Positions 1 through 11,828 of a stretch of DNA of 64,000 nucleotides are shown piece by piece. The stretch spans positions 42,965,319 to 43,029,318 of the forward strand of contig NC_081831.1 in assembly GCF_030867095.1 (NCBI RefSeq), read 5' to 3'. Below the pieces are notes generated by a model. The model was not told the DNA's origin. It saw nothing but the letters and a program-made list of their open reading frames with translations, and did not search any database. Made by a program: the position numbers and the translations under genes. The stretch's first letter is position 1; every line of letters starts with the position of its first letter. Source of the DNA: Alligator mississippiensis. Lineage: Eukaryota > Chordata > Crocodylia > Alligatoridae.

Positions 1-152
1 AGGGAGGAGGAGGTCCCAATAGGCCTGGGAGCGGGGCAAAGGAAGGACAAAGAGGCCTGGGAGATAGGGCTAGAGAGCCCATAGCCTGGAGAGGGGCAGG
101 AGAGAGCAGAGAGTCAAGAAGCAAGAGCCAGGAGCCAAGTCGGCAGGCCCGG

Positions 153-943
153 AAGCGTTTAAGTTGGCAGGCCCGGATGAGCTCCATCTGAGGGTACTGA
201 AGGCATTGGCTGACATCATTGCACAGCCACTGGCGGGAATATTTGAACACTCATGGTGTACAGGCCAGGTCCCGGAGGACTGGAAAAGGGCCAACGTGGT
301 CCCCATTTTCAAGAAGGGGAGGAAGGAGGACCCAGGCAACTATAGGCCAGTCAGTCTCACCTCCATCCTTGGCAAAGTCTTTGAAAAAATTATCAAGGCT
401 CACATTTGCAAGAGCCCGGCAGGAAAAATTATGCTGAGGGAAAACCAGCGTGGGTTTGTAGCAGGTAGATCATGCCTGACTAATCTAGTCTCTTTTTATG
501 ACCAGGTTACAAAACACCTGGACGCAGGAGTAGGGGTTGACATTGTTTACTTAGACTTCAGGAAGGCCTTCAATATGGTATCCCACACCATACTGGTGAA
601 CAAGTTAAGAGGCTGTGACTTGGATGACTACGCAGTCCGGTGGGTGGCGAATTGGCTAGAGGGTCGTACCCAGAGACTCGTAGTGGATGGGTCGGTATTG
701 ACCTGGAAGGGTGTGGGCAGTGGGGTCCCGCAGGGCTCGGTCCTTGGACCAATACTCTTCAATGTCTTCATCAGCGACTTGGACAAGGGAGTGAAGTGTA
801 CTCTGTCCAACTTTGCGGATGACACAAAACTGTGGGGAGAAGTGGACACACCGGAGGGCAGGGAACAACTACAAGCAGACCTGGACAGGTTGGACATATG
901 GGCAGAAAACAACAGAATGCAATTCAACAAGGAGAAATGCAAA
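153..943 (+). pseudogene. CR1 LINE ORF2 internal fragment (reverse transcriptase)
   Basis: The plus strand is open across most of a CR1-type reverse transcriptase. Visible in order are the [12 protein letters not shown] linker, the [20 protein letters not shown] block, motif A as LDFRKAF, motif B as VPQGSVLGP and the catalytic FADD. The homology stops abruptly near 943, just after the KEKCKV segment, so the C-terminal region and the 3' UTR with its terminal repeat are missing. The 5' side is also cut, inside the linker before the RT. Sequence agreement with the minus-strand copy at 14097-16812 is high, so this is a young subfamily. A short direct duplication (GGCAGGCCCGGA) sits at the left edge. 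As a transposon relic it is not expected to make a working protein. Confidence 0.93.
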
Positions 944-2908
944 GTCCCCAAGGAGACTGGCCATGGACATGATTGGTAATATCTGTGAGGCATGGGCGTG
1001 GTGTAAGAGGTGCCTGGAGCCAGGTTATAAGCCCTTACGGCAAAGTAGAGACACCATACCAACATGATGTTGGGGATCCCTGGGTCAGCTCCCTTTCAAA
1101 AGATCTAAGAATAAGGTGTGGCAAGTGAGGAGAAGGGGAGCAAGCCAGAGGAGTGAAGGCAGAGCGAGGGACTGAGTGGCTATCAGGGGGCATTGCAGCC
1201 ACCCCTGGGTGAGTGCTTGTTACACAGATAAATCAGAACAGAGCAGAAGTCAAGTAAATGAATGGTTTGTACACTTGACGGAGAGAGGTGTGTAAGGAGG
1301 GGTTGTGTACTAGCATATAAATAGCTCATGGACCATGTGTACAGTCAAACCTGTCTTTACAATCTTTCTTAGTGTTGTCATTAAAAAACATCATTACTTT
1401 GCTTTAATTAACATTACTGTCATGCTCACCCCATTTTAAGGACAGGAAATACTATAAATATAATTCACCAAGTGAATGAAGCATTATTATTTTATTACTG
1501 TTACATGGTAAATGTCAGGTTTTTTAATGGCAACCACTGTAGGTCCAACATGACTCGGGCATCTGAATTAGTGTCAAGAGGTGAACAACTCACAAGTCTG
1601 GGAGTTAATAAAGAACAATAAATATCAGTTCCTCCCTGTTCTTGGAGAGGTACTAGGAAAGGAACTGGCGGGTAGAAGCCAGTGGTGATCAGGAGACTGG
1701 TGGAAGTGGGAGGTTGGTGGGACTCAGTGCATGTCACAGAGTGCCAAGTGCTATCTGCTACCTGGCGAGGTAGGGAAACATAAACAATGGGTCTCACCGA
1801 TGGTCTGACCTAGGATAGCCATTGTCCCTGTAGCTTTGTCAGCAGAGACCCCTAGTGGAGTTGCAGTGTATGTCCATGGAAAGAGTTTTTCTGTTCGTGC
1901 AGCTACAAAGGATGTATTGTACACTGCTCTGGCAAGAGCCCTGTTCCTTTGGCACAGCCTCAGCCACACCAGGGGTTTTGCTGACTTGGCTATGTCAGAT
2001 AGGTAATGCTATTTTTTTCACACTCTTAGCTGATGCAACAGTGTCAGTGGGACATTGCAGCACAGACCTGGTCCTATATAGATGCAAGTATCTCTTTTCT
2101 GTCAAAAAGAGAATGGAGTAGGTCCTTAGTGGATAAGTGTGTGGACCCAAAGTGAATAGAGAAATGTCAGTTTACAAATGCTGAGGATGTTGCCCACAGC
2201 TAGTGACTTAGTGGAGCCAGAGGCTCCTTCAATTGGTTATGCCAATCTGTTAGGTCTGGAAGCATTATGGTGAGGAGGCCACCAGTACTAGTGTACTGCT
2301 ATGTGGTGAATCGTATCAGACACCAGGCCTGTCCTAGCACCCTCCAACCAACAGATGCTTGACTCATGATGGTACTACAGTAGTTGTCTTTAAAAATTGA
2401 CATTTACCTTGTCTAAATGTCCTAGCAACTGTAGACAGTGCAAGGTTTGAGAAGCTTCTTTTTACCACCTAAGTGGCAGTATCCAGAAACACCCACTGGA
2501 AAGAGAGCTGTGTGATTGTTGGCATGAGGTTTAACTTTGTTCTTCTTCTGAAATTACATGCCAGATCTGTGTGAGCCAAACCAGCAGGTGGGCTGGAGAG
2601 ATCTGAAGCAGAATGTCTTGTGTGTTTGTATTTGTATTGGCAGAGAAATCAATGCTGAACTTTGTGGACTTCAGGAAGAATTCTATTTTCCACCCCCATC
2701 ATCAGCTAAGGACTTTGAATTTCCTTTGCTAAGGAATGCTTGCTGTTTGGAACAAATGAGCTTTTCTGAGTGAGGTGATCAGAGAGATCCAATAAAACAG
2801 AGATCCAACTTATGGACTTCCCAAACAGTGAGTTGGATTATTTTTTTAACTATGTTTTAAATTATGGATTTCTATGAACAAAATACCTTATGTGACCAAA
2901 ATTGCATT

Positions 2909-2968
2909 CATATCAACAGCCATGTTGATTTAGGGGATCATATCAACAGCCATTCTTTTCAGGGGATG
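2909..2968. repeat. Two-unit 30-bp imperfect tandem duplication
   Basis: The block CATATCAACAGCCAT followed by about 15 diverged bases ending in AGGGGAT occurs twice back to back, with a period of 30 bp. This is a local duplication and no function is implied. Confidence 0.7.
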
Positions 2969-5340
2969 CACAGAGTGGGGGGAGATGGTATTGATGGCAG
3001 CAGTCCCCAGAGGAACAGCTTCAGGCACTGCTGGAGTAGCTAGGCAGGTGCAGAGTGCCAGACAGGGGTGGAGAGAATTTATCTCCTTACACTGGGGGAT
3101 CTCACAGAACACTTGCATCAATCTTGCGGCATACCCTGTAAGAATCACTTTCTTAAGCTTTCTCTGCCTCCTGCTACATCAAAGGACAGAACCCAATATG
3201 CTTTGGAAAATGTATCGCATCTGTAACCCAGCCTGACTCCTTAGTAAAATCTGTGTCTGGAAACATCATGCTAAGACATCCCTTCCAGGCTTTGACTGGG
3301 ATTTATATGTAACATAAGAAAACATGCTTCAGGGAGAGCTGAACAGGTCACCCCAAAGCAGGAGGGCCTGGGCAATAACCCACAGCAGAAGAGCCATGAT
3401 TAATAGGGTGCTCTTTGTTCTAATGAAATGCTCATTAAGGTCAGTGGCAGCATCTATGAGCAGCACTAAACTGGAATGATGGAGGCAGTAAAACTAAAAA
3501 TGAGCTGTAATATTAATGTGGATAGTAAATTAATCGGGTGCTTTCATGGAGTAAATCACCCTGTTGACCATAAAAAGCAGCTCCTATTGGCTTTATCATA
3601 GGGTTTAATGTCTAGCTAATATCTCTGCACTTTATTCTCTTTAACAGGGAAGGGAAAAGCCAATGCAGAACAAAAGGAGATTGGTTATCCACCAATGGGC
3701 AAAGTCTCTTTTTTTTCTTCCTTCTTGCAAATGAAGGGCTGAGTAAGGGATTGAGTCATCATCAGGCCCAGGGAGAGGTAGGAGGGGGTAAGTCTGGTAC
3801 TGAAAGCCTGAGTGCCTGCAATATGGTTTTTGCTTTGGCAGTAAGGCAATTTTTATGACTGGGAGGCAGTAAGGAAGCTTATAATGGGTTTCATGGGGAT
3901 TCCCATGAAGCCCATTGCTAGTAGGAAGGCCTTTTAAGGGTACTGAATCAAGCCAAAGAAACTGATCTTGTTCCCTTAGCTCAATGGGAAAGACCTGGAT
4001 GTCTGGGGAATGGAACTGGTGAAAATGGTTCCCCATGGGATGAGGGATACAGGAAAGCAAGCCAGGCAGCAGCTGCTGGCCATCAAGCCCGAGATCTTTG
4101 GCATGTGCCTGTGGCCACTTGACATGGTCAGCACTTGTCTCTTTCCCCGCATCCCTGTCCCCTGGTGTATCACTCATAGTTAAGGACACAGTGATGGATG
4201 TCCCTAGAAAAGAGCCTTGTGTTGCCCAGGTAACATGGCACAAACTTTGCTGAGCATGGCCAGGTCTCTGACTTAACAGTCAGTGATTCATGGTACAACT
4301 GAAGGGATCTGCTTGCCAGGGCTCCACAGAAGGCTGGTAGTGTCGCTACTGATACGTCCCAGTGGTCTGTCTCCTGCTTGTGGAGACCATTTGGGTTATG
4401 CCTGAACTTGCCCCATCCCTGTGACAGTAGATTGAGAGCAGTGGGTGGTGGCTGATGTGTCCTGTGACATTTTGTCTTCTCTAGAGGAGGCAGGTCATGC
4501 AGACTTTTCTGTCCTCTTCATTCTGGGTGCCACGGGGTCATTGGCACAGGGCTAAGTTGTTTTGGGAGTTAGTTTTTTGGCATAGATGCTTGCTCCTCTG
4601 TTCTAAGCTGGGTCCTCATTGCTCAGCCTTTTTTTGAACTGTGGGCTTGAGTTAGGAGGACTGGACTGTAGTCCCAGATTTCCTAAAAGCTGGGGATGCT
4701 GGCTATGGAGTCACACTTAACAAATCCTCTCTTGCTTTAAAGCTATATCAGTCACCCTTTTCTCACCCCATTGTCCCATATGCTCTTCTGTTTACTTCTT
4801 TGCTTCCCTTGGTCATGTGTCTAAATAGGCTGACTTCTCCCTGAGAATGGATGTTCTCTCTGGTGGATGTTGTGAGAACAGCTTGGGATGTGCACAGTCT
4901 CTGAGTAGGGCCAAGGTGTCATTCCTAGGTGTAGAGAGGTTTGGTGTAAGCACAGATCTGGGTGGTGGGAACTCTTACAATCCCTGGTCTGACACTGACT
5001 CCCTCTTGGGCCTAAGACCAGGCACATTATTGCTTCACTTCATTTCCCTCGCGTACAATTGTAGTCAGAGCCAATTTTCTTTTACCCACCTCACCAGGGT
5101 GTAGTGAGGATGATTAATCAAGCACTAGGCGTTGTTGCTACTCCCTGGACAACGATACAAAGAAATTATATTAGGCGTATTCATGCTGTCTTGAATAACA
5201 AAGGGCTGCAACTTACTAATTTCACTAACAGGTTTGGCGTCTGAATTGTTCTTTTCATTGCGTTTAGCAAAATGAGTATATGTGGTCAAAAATTGTCCTC
5301 TCAAGAGTCGTTGCATGTCACATCCCTGGACAGGTGTGAT

Positions 5341-5355
5341 GCTGCCACCTAGTGG
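5341..5355 (-). promoter_or_regulatory. CTCF-like motif
   Basis: GCTGCCACCTAGTGG is the reverse complement of a close match to the vertebrate CTCF core (CCACTAGGTGGCAGC). Motif match only; occupancy is not implied. Confidence 0.4.
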
Positions 5356-7659
5356 TTTCTCATGAAACACACACAAGTGTCATGATGTGTTAGGTTCTTG
5401 GGAACCTCCTAAAAAGAGACTGGAGAATTTTGAGTGATTTGGGTGGGGAGTTTCATGATAGTTTATTAAAAATAATAAAAAATAATAATTTCTGCCTCTG
5501 ACCTAAATGGAAGGAAATGTTTGAAAGCTCTGTAAGGCTCTGAATTCTAGAACTCATTGACTTAAGTACTCAGAAGTACTTAAGTACTCAGTACTCAGAA
5601 GTGTCCACTCACTAATTTGGGTCACCTCTGGTTTTGGATGTTCAACAGGGAGCCTCTAGAACCTGTGTTGTTTTGGAGGAAGCTGAGCACCCATTGTTCC
5701 TGCTGACCTCACTTGGAGCTATAGATGTTCAGCACCTTTTAATTATCAGGCCCATGGAGTCTCAGCTTGAGCACCCAAACTTGAGACACCCTAAATGGAA
5801 ACATTAAAATATGAAGGCCAGTGTGTATAGGTTTCAGTCAGTTGGGAAGTTAAGACTATTCTTGGTCTTAGGGTATGCAGTCAATGCAGAGTCAATCTAG
5901 GCTTTCACTAAGGTGGGTAACCTGCCCACTTTGCAATATGGACATGAGCTAATAAGTTTGGAAACCCACCTCTAGTGCTTTTCCTCAGTTCCTCCTAAGC
6001 AAATTTCCTGCAATCTGTCTTTTCCCTTCTTCTGCACTAGAAATCAGCTGCTGCCAGTTTGTAAATACTAGCATGCTATGTTTCTGTTGTGCTTTCATAA
6101 TGTTTGAACAGAGATGGTATCCAGGAAGCCAGGATCTACCACATGATGATGCCACCTCCAAGAAGCTGTGACAAGGAGAGAATTTACCCTCTGGGACCTC
6201 AGTGTAGAAAGACTATCAGATCCTTAAAAAACCACAAGTCCCTGTCTGACAGCTCACTGGAACTGTATGTTACTTGGTCCTGTCCTGAACTTGGTGCCCA
6301 CCGTTATACCACACACACATTATTACCCTGGGTGGTATATAAACTTGTCTGGAAGCTGTGGGATGGGAGAATGTAGAATGGATACCGGGAGCATAGCAAC
6401 TGCTCTAAGATGTGGAGCATAACTAGGATTCCTAGCCCTCTCCAGGGAAGAGATGGAGGAATTGGTTTCTGGAATGCAGAAGAGGGGACTGCACTGCAGT
6501 AGTCAAATCTAATGTGAGCTGTTGTTTTTAAGTGGGCTATTCCAATGTAAGGGCCACCCTTGCCTGTTGATATCCAATCTCTTTACTGTTCTGAGGGCTG
6601 TCATTTACTGTTGGGTGCATCTTTTCTGCAAAGTTCAGTTAAAGATGAAAGAGCTTCCATGTTCCCTGAGCCCACTACTTCTGCCTTCAGCCAGATGCAA
6701 TTGCAGATGGATTGCAAGCAGGAAATGAATTTGAACAGGCAAGCAGTGATTTATTGTGGCACTTGCTGCTGTATGCATGCAAAACAGGGTTAGCAGCATA
6801 ATCCAATCAGTGCCTGCAAACACAAGCTCTATGTGCCTTGTCTCAAATTGGCACTAACATTAGACCATTTTTAGAGGGTGACTAAATACTGAGCCCACTG
6901 TCTGACCTGTGGTGATATTAAATCCAGAGCACTTATGAAGTCTCCTGGTGCTATGGGTCTAGCGTCCAGTTACCAGCAAAATAGACATTGCTAAGGTCCA
7001 TCCAGTAGGGCTAATTCTGTGCTGCTTTGTCATAATTCAGCATCCTATTCATGTTGGCTCAATTTTAGGCTGCTCCTGGGTAATGGTGCAGGAGAACATT
7101 TCATACAGCAGGAGCTCCAAATGGGCTGTAAAATTTCTCAGCGGAGCAAACTTCCCACAGTCCCCCTTGTAGCTCACTACTCCTGTCCAGTCATTAATCT
7201 GCCCATCAGTTGCCAGGCGACTAAAAAGCTTCTTGGCTTAGATGGATGGTTTTTCCCATAGGCCTGGAATAGCTACACACTCTTGCACTCTGGGATGCAA
7301 GCAAGCTCATGCCTTCTTGTACCACCATAGCCTGCAATAATGATAATAGCATCGCTTATAAAAGCTCCCTGGCCCATCCCACCCACGGAACCATCCCACA
7401 AAAAACATTAAAAAAAAATAATTATGAAGCACTGCTATAGTCTTGGTGACAAGAAACTGGAATGCCTCAGCTTCAGAGCCGAGGTCAGAGATCAGAGGAG
7501 GATAAATCCAGGCAGATAAAAGGTACACCATTCCCCTTGCTGTGATGCACACAGTTAAACAGGGAATCTTTCCATTTTTCCATCCCTGGACAAAAGAATA
7601 GTGTAGTAGGTTTGGAGTGTTACTATAGCCGTGATGGTTCAGGAAATACGTGAGAAGCA

Positions 7660-7765
7660 AGGTTTTTTTAGTGATATTGTTCATTGGATCAACTGTATAG
7701 TTGGGAGAGATGCAACATGAGCTTTTGGGTACAAAGTGCTCTTCTTCAGAAGAATAACAGGTAGT
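7660..7765 (-). mobile_element. Penelope-like element 3' tail fragment (decayed)
   Basis: Read on the minus strand, this shows the same order of blocks as the tail of the element at 9.4-10.35 kb: a GAAGAAGAGC-like start, an AAAGCT block, CCCAACTAT-CAGTTGATCCAATGA and a final AACCTTGC. It is diverged and carries no coding sequence. The assignment rests on the tail signature alone. Confidence 0.5.
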
Positions 7766-9424
7766 TCAAGTCCATATAGCTCTATTTGGGGTGAGGCATT
7801 CACATAGGAGAGCACTGACTGGCAAAGAGGGGAGCTAGAGGCCAGCTCATGCTCCAGTAACAAGACTGACTTCCTATAGTCCAAACAAGCTGTAGGCAGG
7901 GCCTGCTGGCCTTTAGTCAGACAAATGCACATTGTGCCACCTTTGTGCACTTACTGAGTGAATCAAGAAACCTTCTGCCAGGTATTCCTGTGTCAGGGCT
8001 TCATGAATGAGGATACAGAAACCCCTCAGATATCCACATTATTGGGCAGAAATAATGTTCCATCTTGACCAAATCTGAAAATGTAGATCTCTGGAATTCC
8101 CTGGCATCAAATCATCCCTGGTGCATCCTTTAAAACTGTCTGTGCACTTGCCAACAGGTGGGCCAAGGCCTGCACAAAAGTGGAGCAGCATCCATTCCAG
8201 TTTACTTGCTCAAGAGCATCTGTGCAAGCAGTGGTGTCAGCAGAGTTCAGGAGCCCCATTTGCTCAAAATCTGCTATTATTCTGGGGGCATTAACATTCT
8301 TCACCACCCCCACAAGAAAGAATCAGTGCTATCACCTTGGGGGCATATTCTATGGCTCCTTGACCCCTATCCTATCTGCTTCCCATTGCCCAAAGGACAA
8401 TTACTATAATGCCAATAGGACAATGTCATTATCCTCAGTTGGATCCATGTCCTGCTGCTGGTTGGAACAGAGGCTGCAGCCACAAGTCGAAAGCATGCCA
8501 AATTAGAAGCGGTTCACTTTACTGAGGTACAGAATACTTCAGCCTGGGAGCCTAGAAAGGACAGACCAGTCCTTCCACAGCACACCCTGAAAGGATTCAT
8601 AAACCATTGTAGCCAAGGAACCATAGGGCAGACTAGACCCCAGTGAGTGGCACTGAGGGCTCAGCACCCAGGTGTGAGCATCCGCACTGCAAAGCTTTCT
8701 CCATTCTCCTGTGTCCTCAGTGGGCATGCTCCACTGATAGGGTGGATTTTAAGGGTTGTCCTTCCCTCTCTTTATATCTTAACTTGTGGCTTGCACCGAA
8801 GTACTGTGCTGCATGTTTCAAGGGCAGAGTCCTTCTAGGAACTAGTTTGCAGAATACTTTTCTCTTTAAGTGATTGACTCTCATTATGGACAGCTGAGAC
8901 AGGAAGTAAGGCTCAGAAATGTGGAAAGTCAAGAACAGAAAGTTGTGGGGTTGCTGTTTGTGGATTTCCATTCCTTGCAGCGTGCAGAGCCCAGGTTAGT
9001 TCCAAAAACCCTGTAAAAGGGCTGGACTGGGCAGTGAGTCTGGACTGAGTTGTCTCCAGGCCTTGTTCATGAGAACTCCCAGCATGTGTAGGACTTTTGC
9101 TAGGGGTTGAGCATAGTGATTTTCAGTGTAGAGGGTTAGCACTTTAGTAGGTTAGGGTTTGAGGCTGGCCTTATGGATGACCCTAACTAGCAGTATAGAT
9201 ATAGCAGTTTTTGTACTTGCCCATGTGTGTCTGGGGTCATTGGTGTGGTTCTTTGTGCTAAAACGCTCCAAGATTCTTTCTCAGTCAGTTGTGGGAGAAC
9301 TTGTCTGTCCTTTAGAGAGAATTACAGGAAGGCACTGGATGAGTATCAGCACTCAAATAATTTAGCCTGTTTCCAAACTGCAGTGGGTGGTTTCCAGCCC
9401 AAGAGAAAGCAGCCCATAGGTAGT

Positions 9425-10355
9425 AACCTTCCTCCCCAGCCAGGTAAAATCCTCAAACAATTGAAACCCATACTAGAAAGAGACCCTATTCTTAAAGAGA
9501 TCTTCCCGGAACCACCCATACTAGCCTTCAAACAAGCACTGAACTTCACTAACCTCATCACCAGAAGCAAAATTCCTCAGGCCCAGAACACACCGAATGT
9601 ATCCAGACCGTCCCATGACAAGAAATGCAAAACCCACCAACACATCTTCACCACCCCCACAATTACTACAACCCACAACAGAGCCATCAGCATTCCTGGA
9701 TCTTAGAGCTGCACCTCCAGAAATGTAATATATCTTATCCAGTGCACCAAATGCCCTGATGGAAAATACGTAGGAGAGACCAAACAACAACTGTGTACCA
9801 GAATGAATGCACCAGAAATCTATCAAAGTCAAGAATACCCAATTACCGGTGGGGGCACATTTCTCACAAGAAAACCACTCTCTCTCCAATCTCTTAGTTC
9901 TAATCCTCAAAGGAAATTTACAAAACACTTCTCAGAGGTGAGACTATGAACTTCACTTCATCAATTTCCTGGATACAAAAAATCATGGACTAAGCATAGA
10001 AATTGGATTTATGACGCATTATAACCTGCCTGACATCTGACTCCCCAGGTACCTCTCCACTGTTTAACTGCTACATTCATCCCCCTTCTCCCCCGCCCCA
10101 CCCAGCCTGTCTCTCACCCACTGACTCCTCAATTTACATCTTCACTGAGTGCCTTTCCTGCATGCATACCAGCCCAGTCTCTGGCTTCTTTACTATTCAT
10201 TCCATCCAGGAATGAACACCAACTGCAGAGACTTCCTCAGCCTGACCAAGGGGTTTTAAACCTGAAAGCTTGCTAATTTTTTTTTTCCAACTATTTAAGT
10301 TGATCTAATAAAAGATATCAGATTCACCCAAAGAACCTTGTCTTTCAGAAGCATT
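9425..10355 (+). mobile_element. Penelope-like retroelement, 5'-truncated, GIY-YIG domain and 3' tail
   Basis: The frame entering near 9425 encodes a linker typical of Penelope-like elements (LERDPILKEIFPEPPILAFK). After one in-frame stop at 9704-9706 the same frame gives NVIYLIQCTKCPDGKYVGET and then TRMN, the GIY-YIG nuclease core: the GIY equivalent is VIY at 9725-9733, the YIG equivalent is YVG at 9767-9775, and the arginine follows. A one-base frameshift after the RMN motif moves the C-terminal part (HFSQENHSL, then LDTKNHGLSIEIGFMTHYNLP) into another frame, which also has an in-frame TGA. A non-coding tail ends with TCTAATAAAAGATATCA and CCTTGTCT near 10349. In this family, known for attaching an RT to a GIY-YIG endonuclease, the RT lies upstream; here it is missing. 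The copy is dead by stops and frameshift. The exact 5' border is unclear and could lie up to about 80 bp further left. Confidence 0.85.
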
Positions 10356-11828
10356 ACTCTCACTGTAGAGCACACAAAACCAGGGCTAAGATTCAAGCCC
10401 TGTGTGGCTGTTCGGGTCAGGATTCAAGTGTTTGCACTGGGACACTTTGATTTCTGTTTTAAATGAGGCAATTTAATCCTTTGTATGTTAACTGTGAGTC
10501 CCTCAGAGAGCTGAAGGGAAATCAGTAATGGACATCAGTTCATTTTCAGTAAGGAGGGTTGTATTTGACTAGTGTTTGCAGGATTTTTTTTAGATTCTCC
10601 CTGCAGGAGACACTTGTGTCTGAGGTAGAGAAAGAGCTGCTTTCCGGTACCATTGCTCCCATGCAGGAGCTGTGAACCGTAGTTTGTGTTGTATTGGCTT
10701 GACTCATTGTGGTGACAAATAGAAGTATGTGGTCTCATTCATAGTCTCCCTTTTGTTCCTTCAGATGCAGATGCCTAGATCTCCCCTAGCCTACTTGTTT
10801 CCACTGCTGTGTGTAAGGCCCTCTGCTCTTCCTGCAGTGTTTAGTAGGACTGGGGGGGAGTTGTGGGGGTGGGGGGTGGGCAAGTTCCACAGGAAAGCAG
10901 GCCAAGTGACTTTATTGGCTGCATGAGCACTGAGGTTTGCCTCATTTTGCTCAGGCTTCTGGAGATATGGAATTTGCCCTGGGCATGGTCATAGGGTTCA
11001 GAGAGAAAATAGCACAGTTACTCCCATATTAGTAACTTGATAAGTGGAATAATGTTTCCTGCAGGCTCATGTCTCAAGGTGCCAGTTTGCCTCAGCATGT
11101 GCAATGACTGCAGGCTCCATGGTGGTTCCTCCTCTGTCAGCATGAGTGCCTTCTGTGACCTGCCTCCCTTGTAGGCACCAGCTAAAAGAGGAGGGCTGGA
11201 AGCAGCAGCAGGGTGAAAGACATACCAGGGGAGGGGGCCAGGGGTTGCTTGCAGGGGAAATCTGGGTCTTGCTCTATTCTAAGTCCCATTCCTTGCCCCT
11301 AAGAGAAGAGTCCTTCTGCCTAGCCCAGTACCTCCTTATTGGTCACAACATTGAGGAAATGACGCAGTTCTTGGGGGACATTTCTGGCTCAGAATTTCAT
11401 TGAGGGGCAGGGGGGTGCTGTTTGTTATCTCCATTGTACATGTCCTGTATGTCGAAAGCCTTATGACCAACCTAAAATCTCATTCCATACTCTTCCAGGT
11501 TTACAAGCCTTGGATAAATATATTCTGTTAATGCAAAACCTTTCATGTAATGATTTAATTGTCTTCCTTTGGCCTCTTTCTTTCTCTCAATGTTTACCAG
11601 GTCTGGTCCATACTATAGTACTCTTTCTGACAAACATCTGAGTTTCTTATCCAGCCTTTGGTCCAAATAGATGAGCAGAAGGCTAGAGAGAAAGCACTGA
11701 GAATTAGCCTATCTACTGATGCAACACACCATATAAATTAGACTTCTAGGCTGATTCATTTTCCTGCTGTTCACATCCTGAGCCTCCACAGCTTGAGCTA
11801 GATATCCAGGTTTTCCAGCCAAGAGCTG
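10356..11828. other. Intergenic DNA, nothing recognised
   Basis: No gene or classifiable repeat is seen. There is a short G-rich stretch around 10850-10880. The open frames here are short and lack family motifs. Confidence 0.5.

Larger units (their letters stand above)
944..7655. other. Intergenic DNA, no gene recognised
   Basis: I see no coding exon and no confidently classifiable transposon here. Small structures are an imperfect 30-bp tandem duplication (2909-2968), a short palindromic repeat cluster around AGTACTTAAGTACT (5560-5602), and CTCF-like motifs at 1847-1860 and 5341-5355. A minus-strand open frame at 3641-4177 (about 178 codons from its first ATG) has no motif I recognise and is probably chance. 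Confidence 0.5.
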
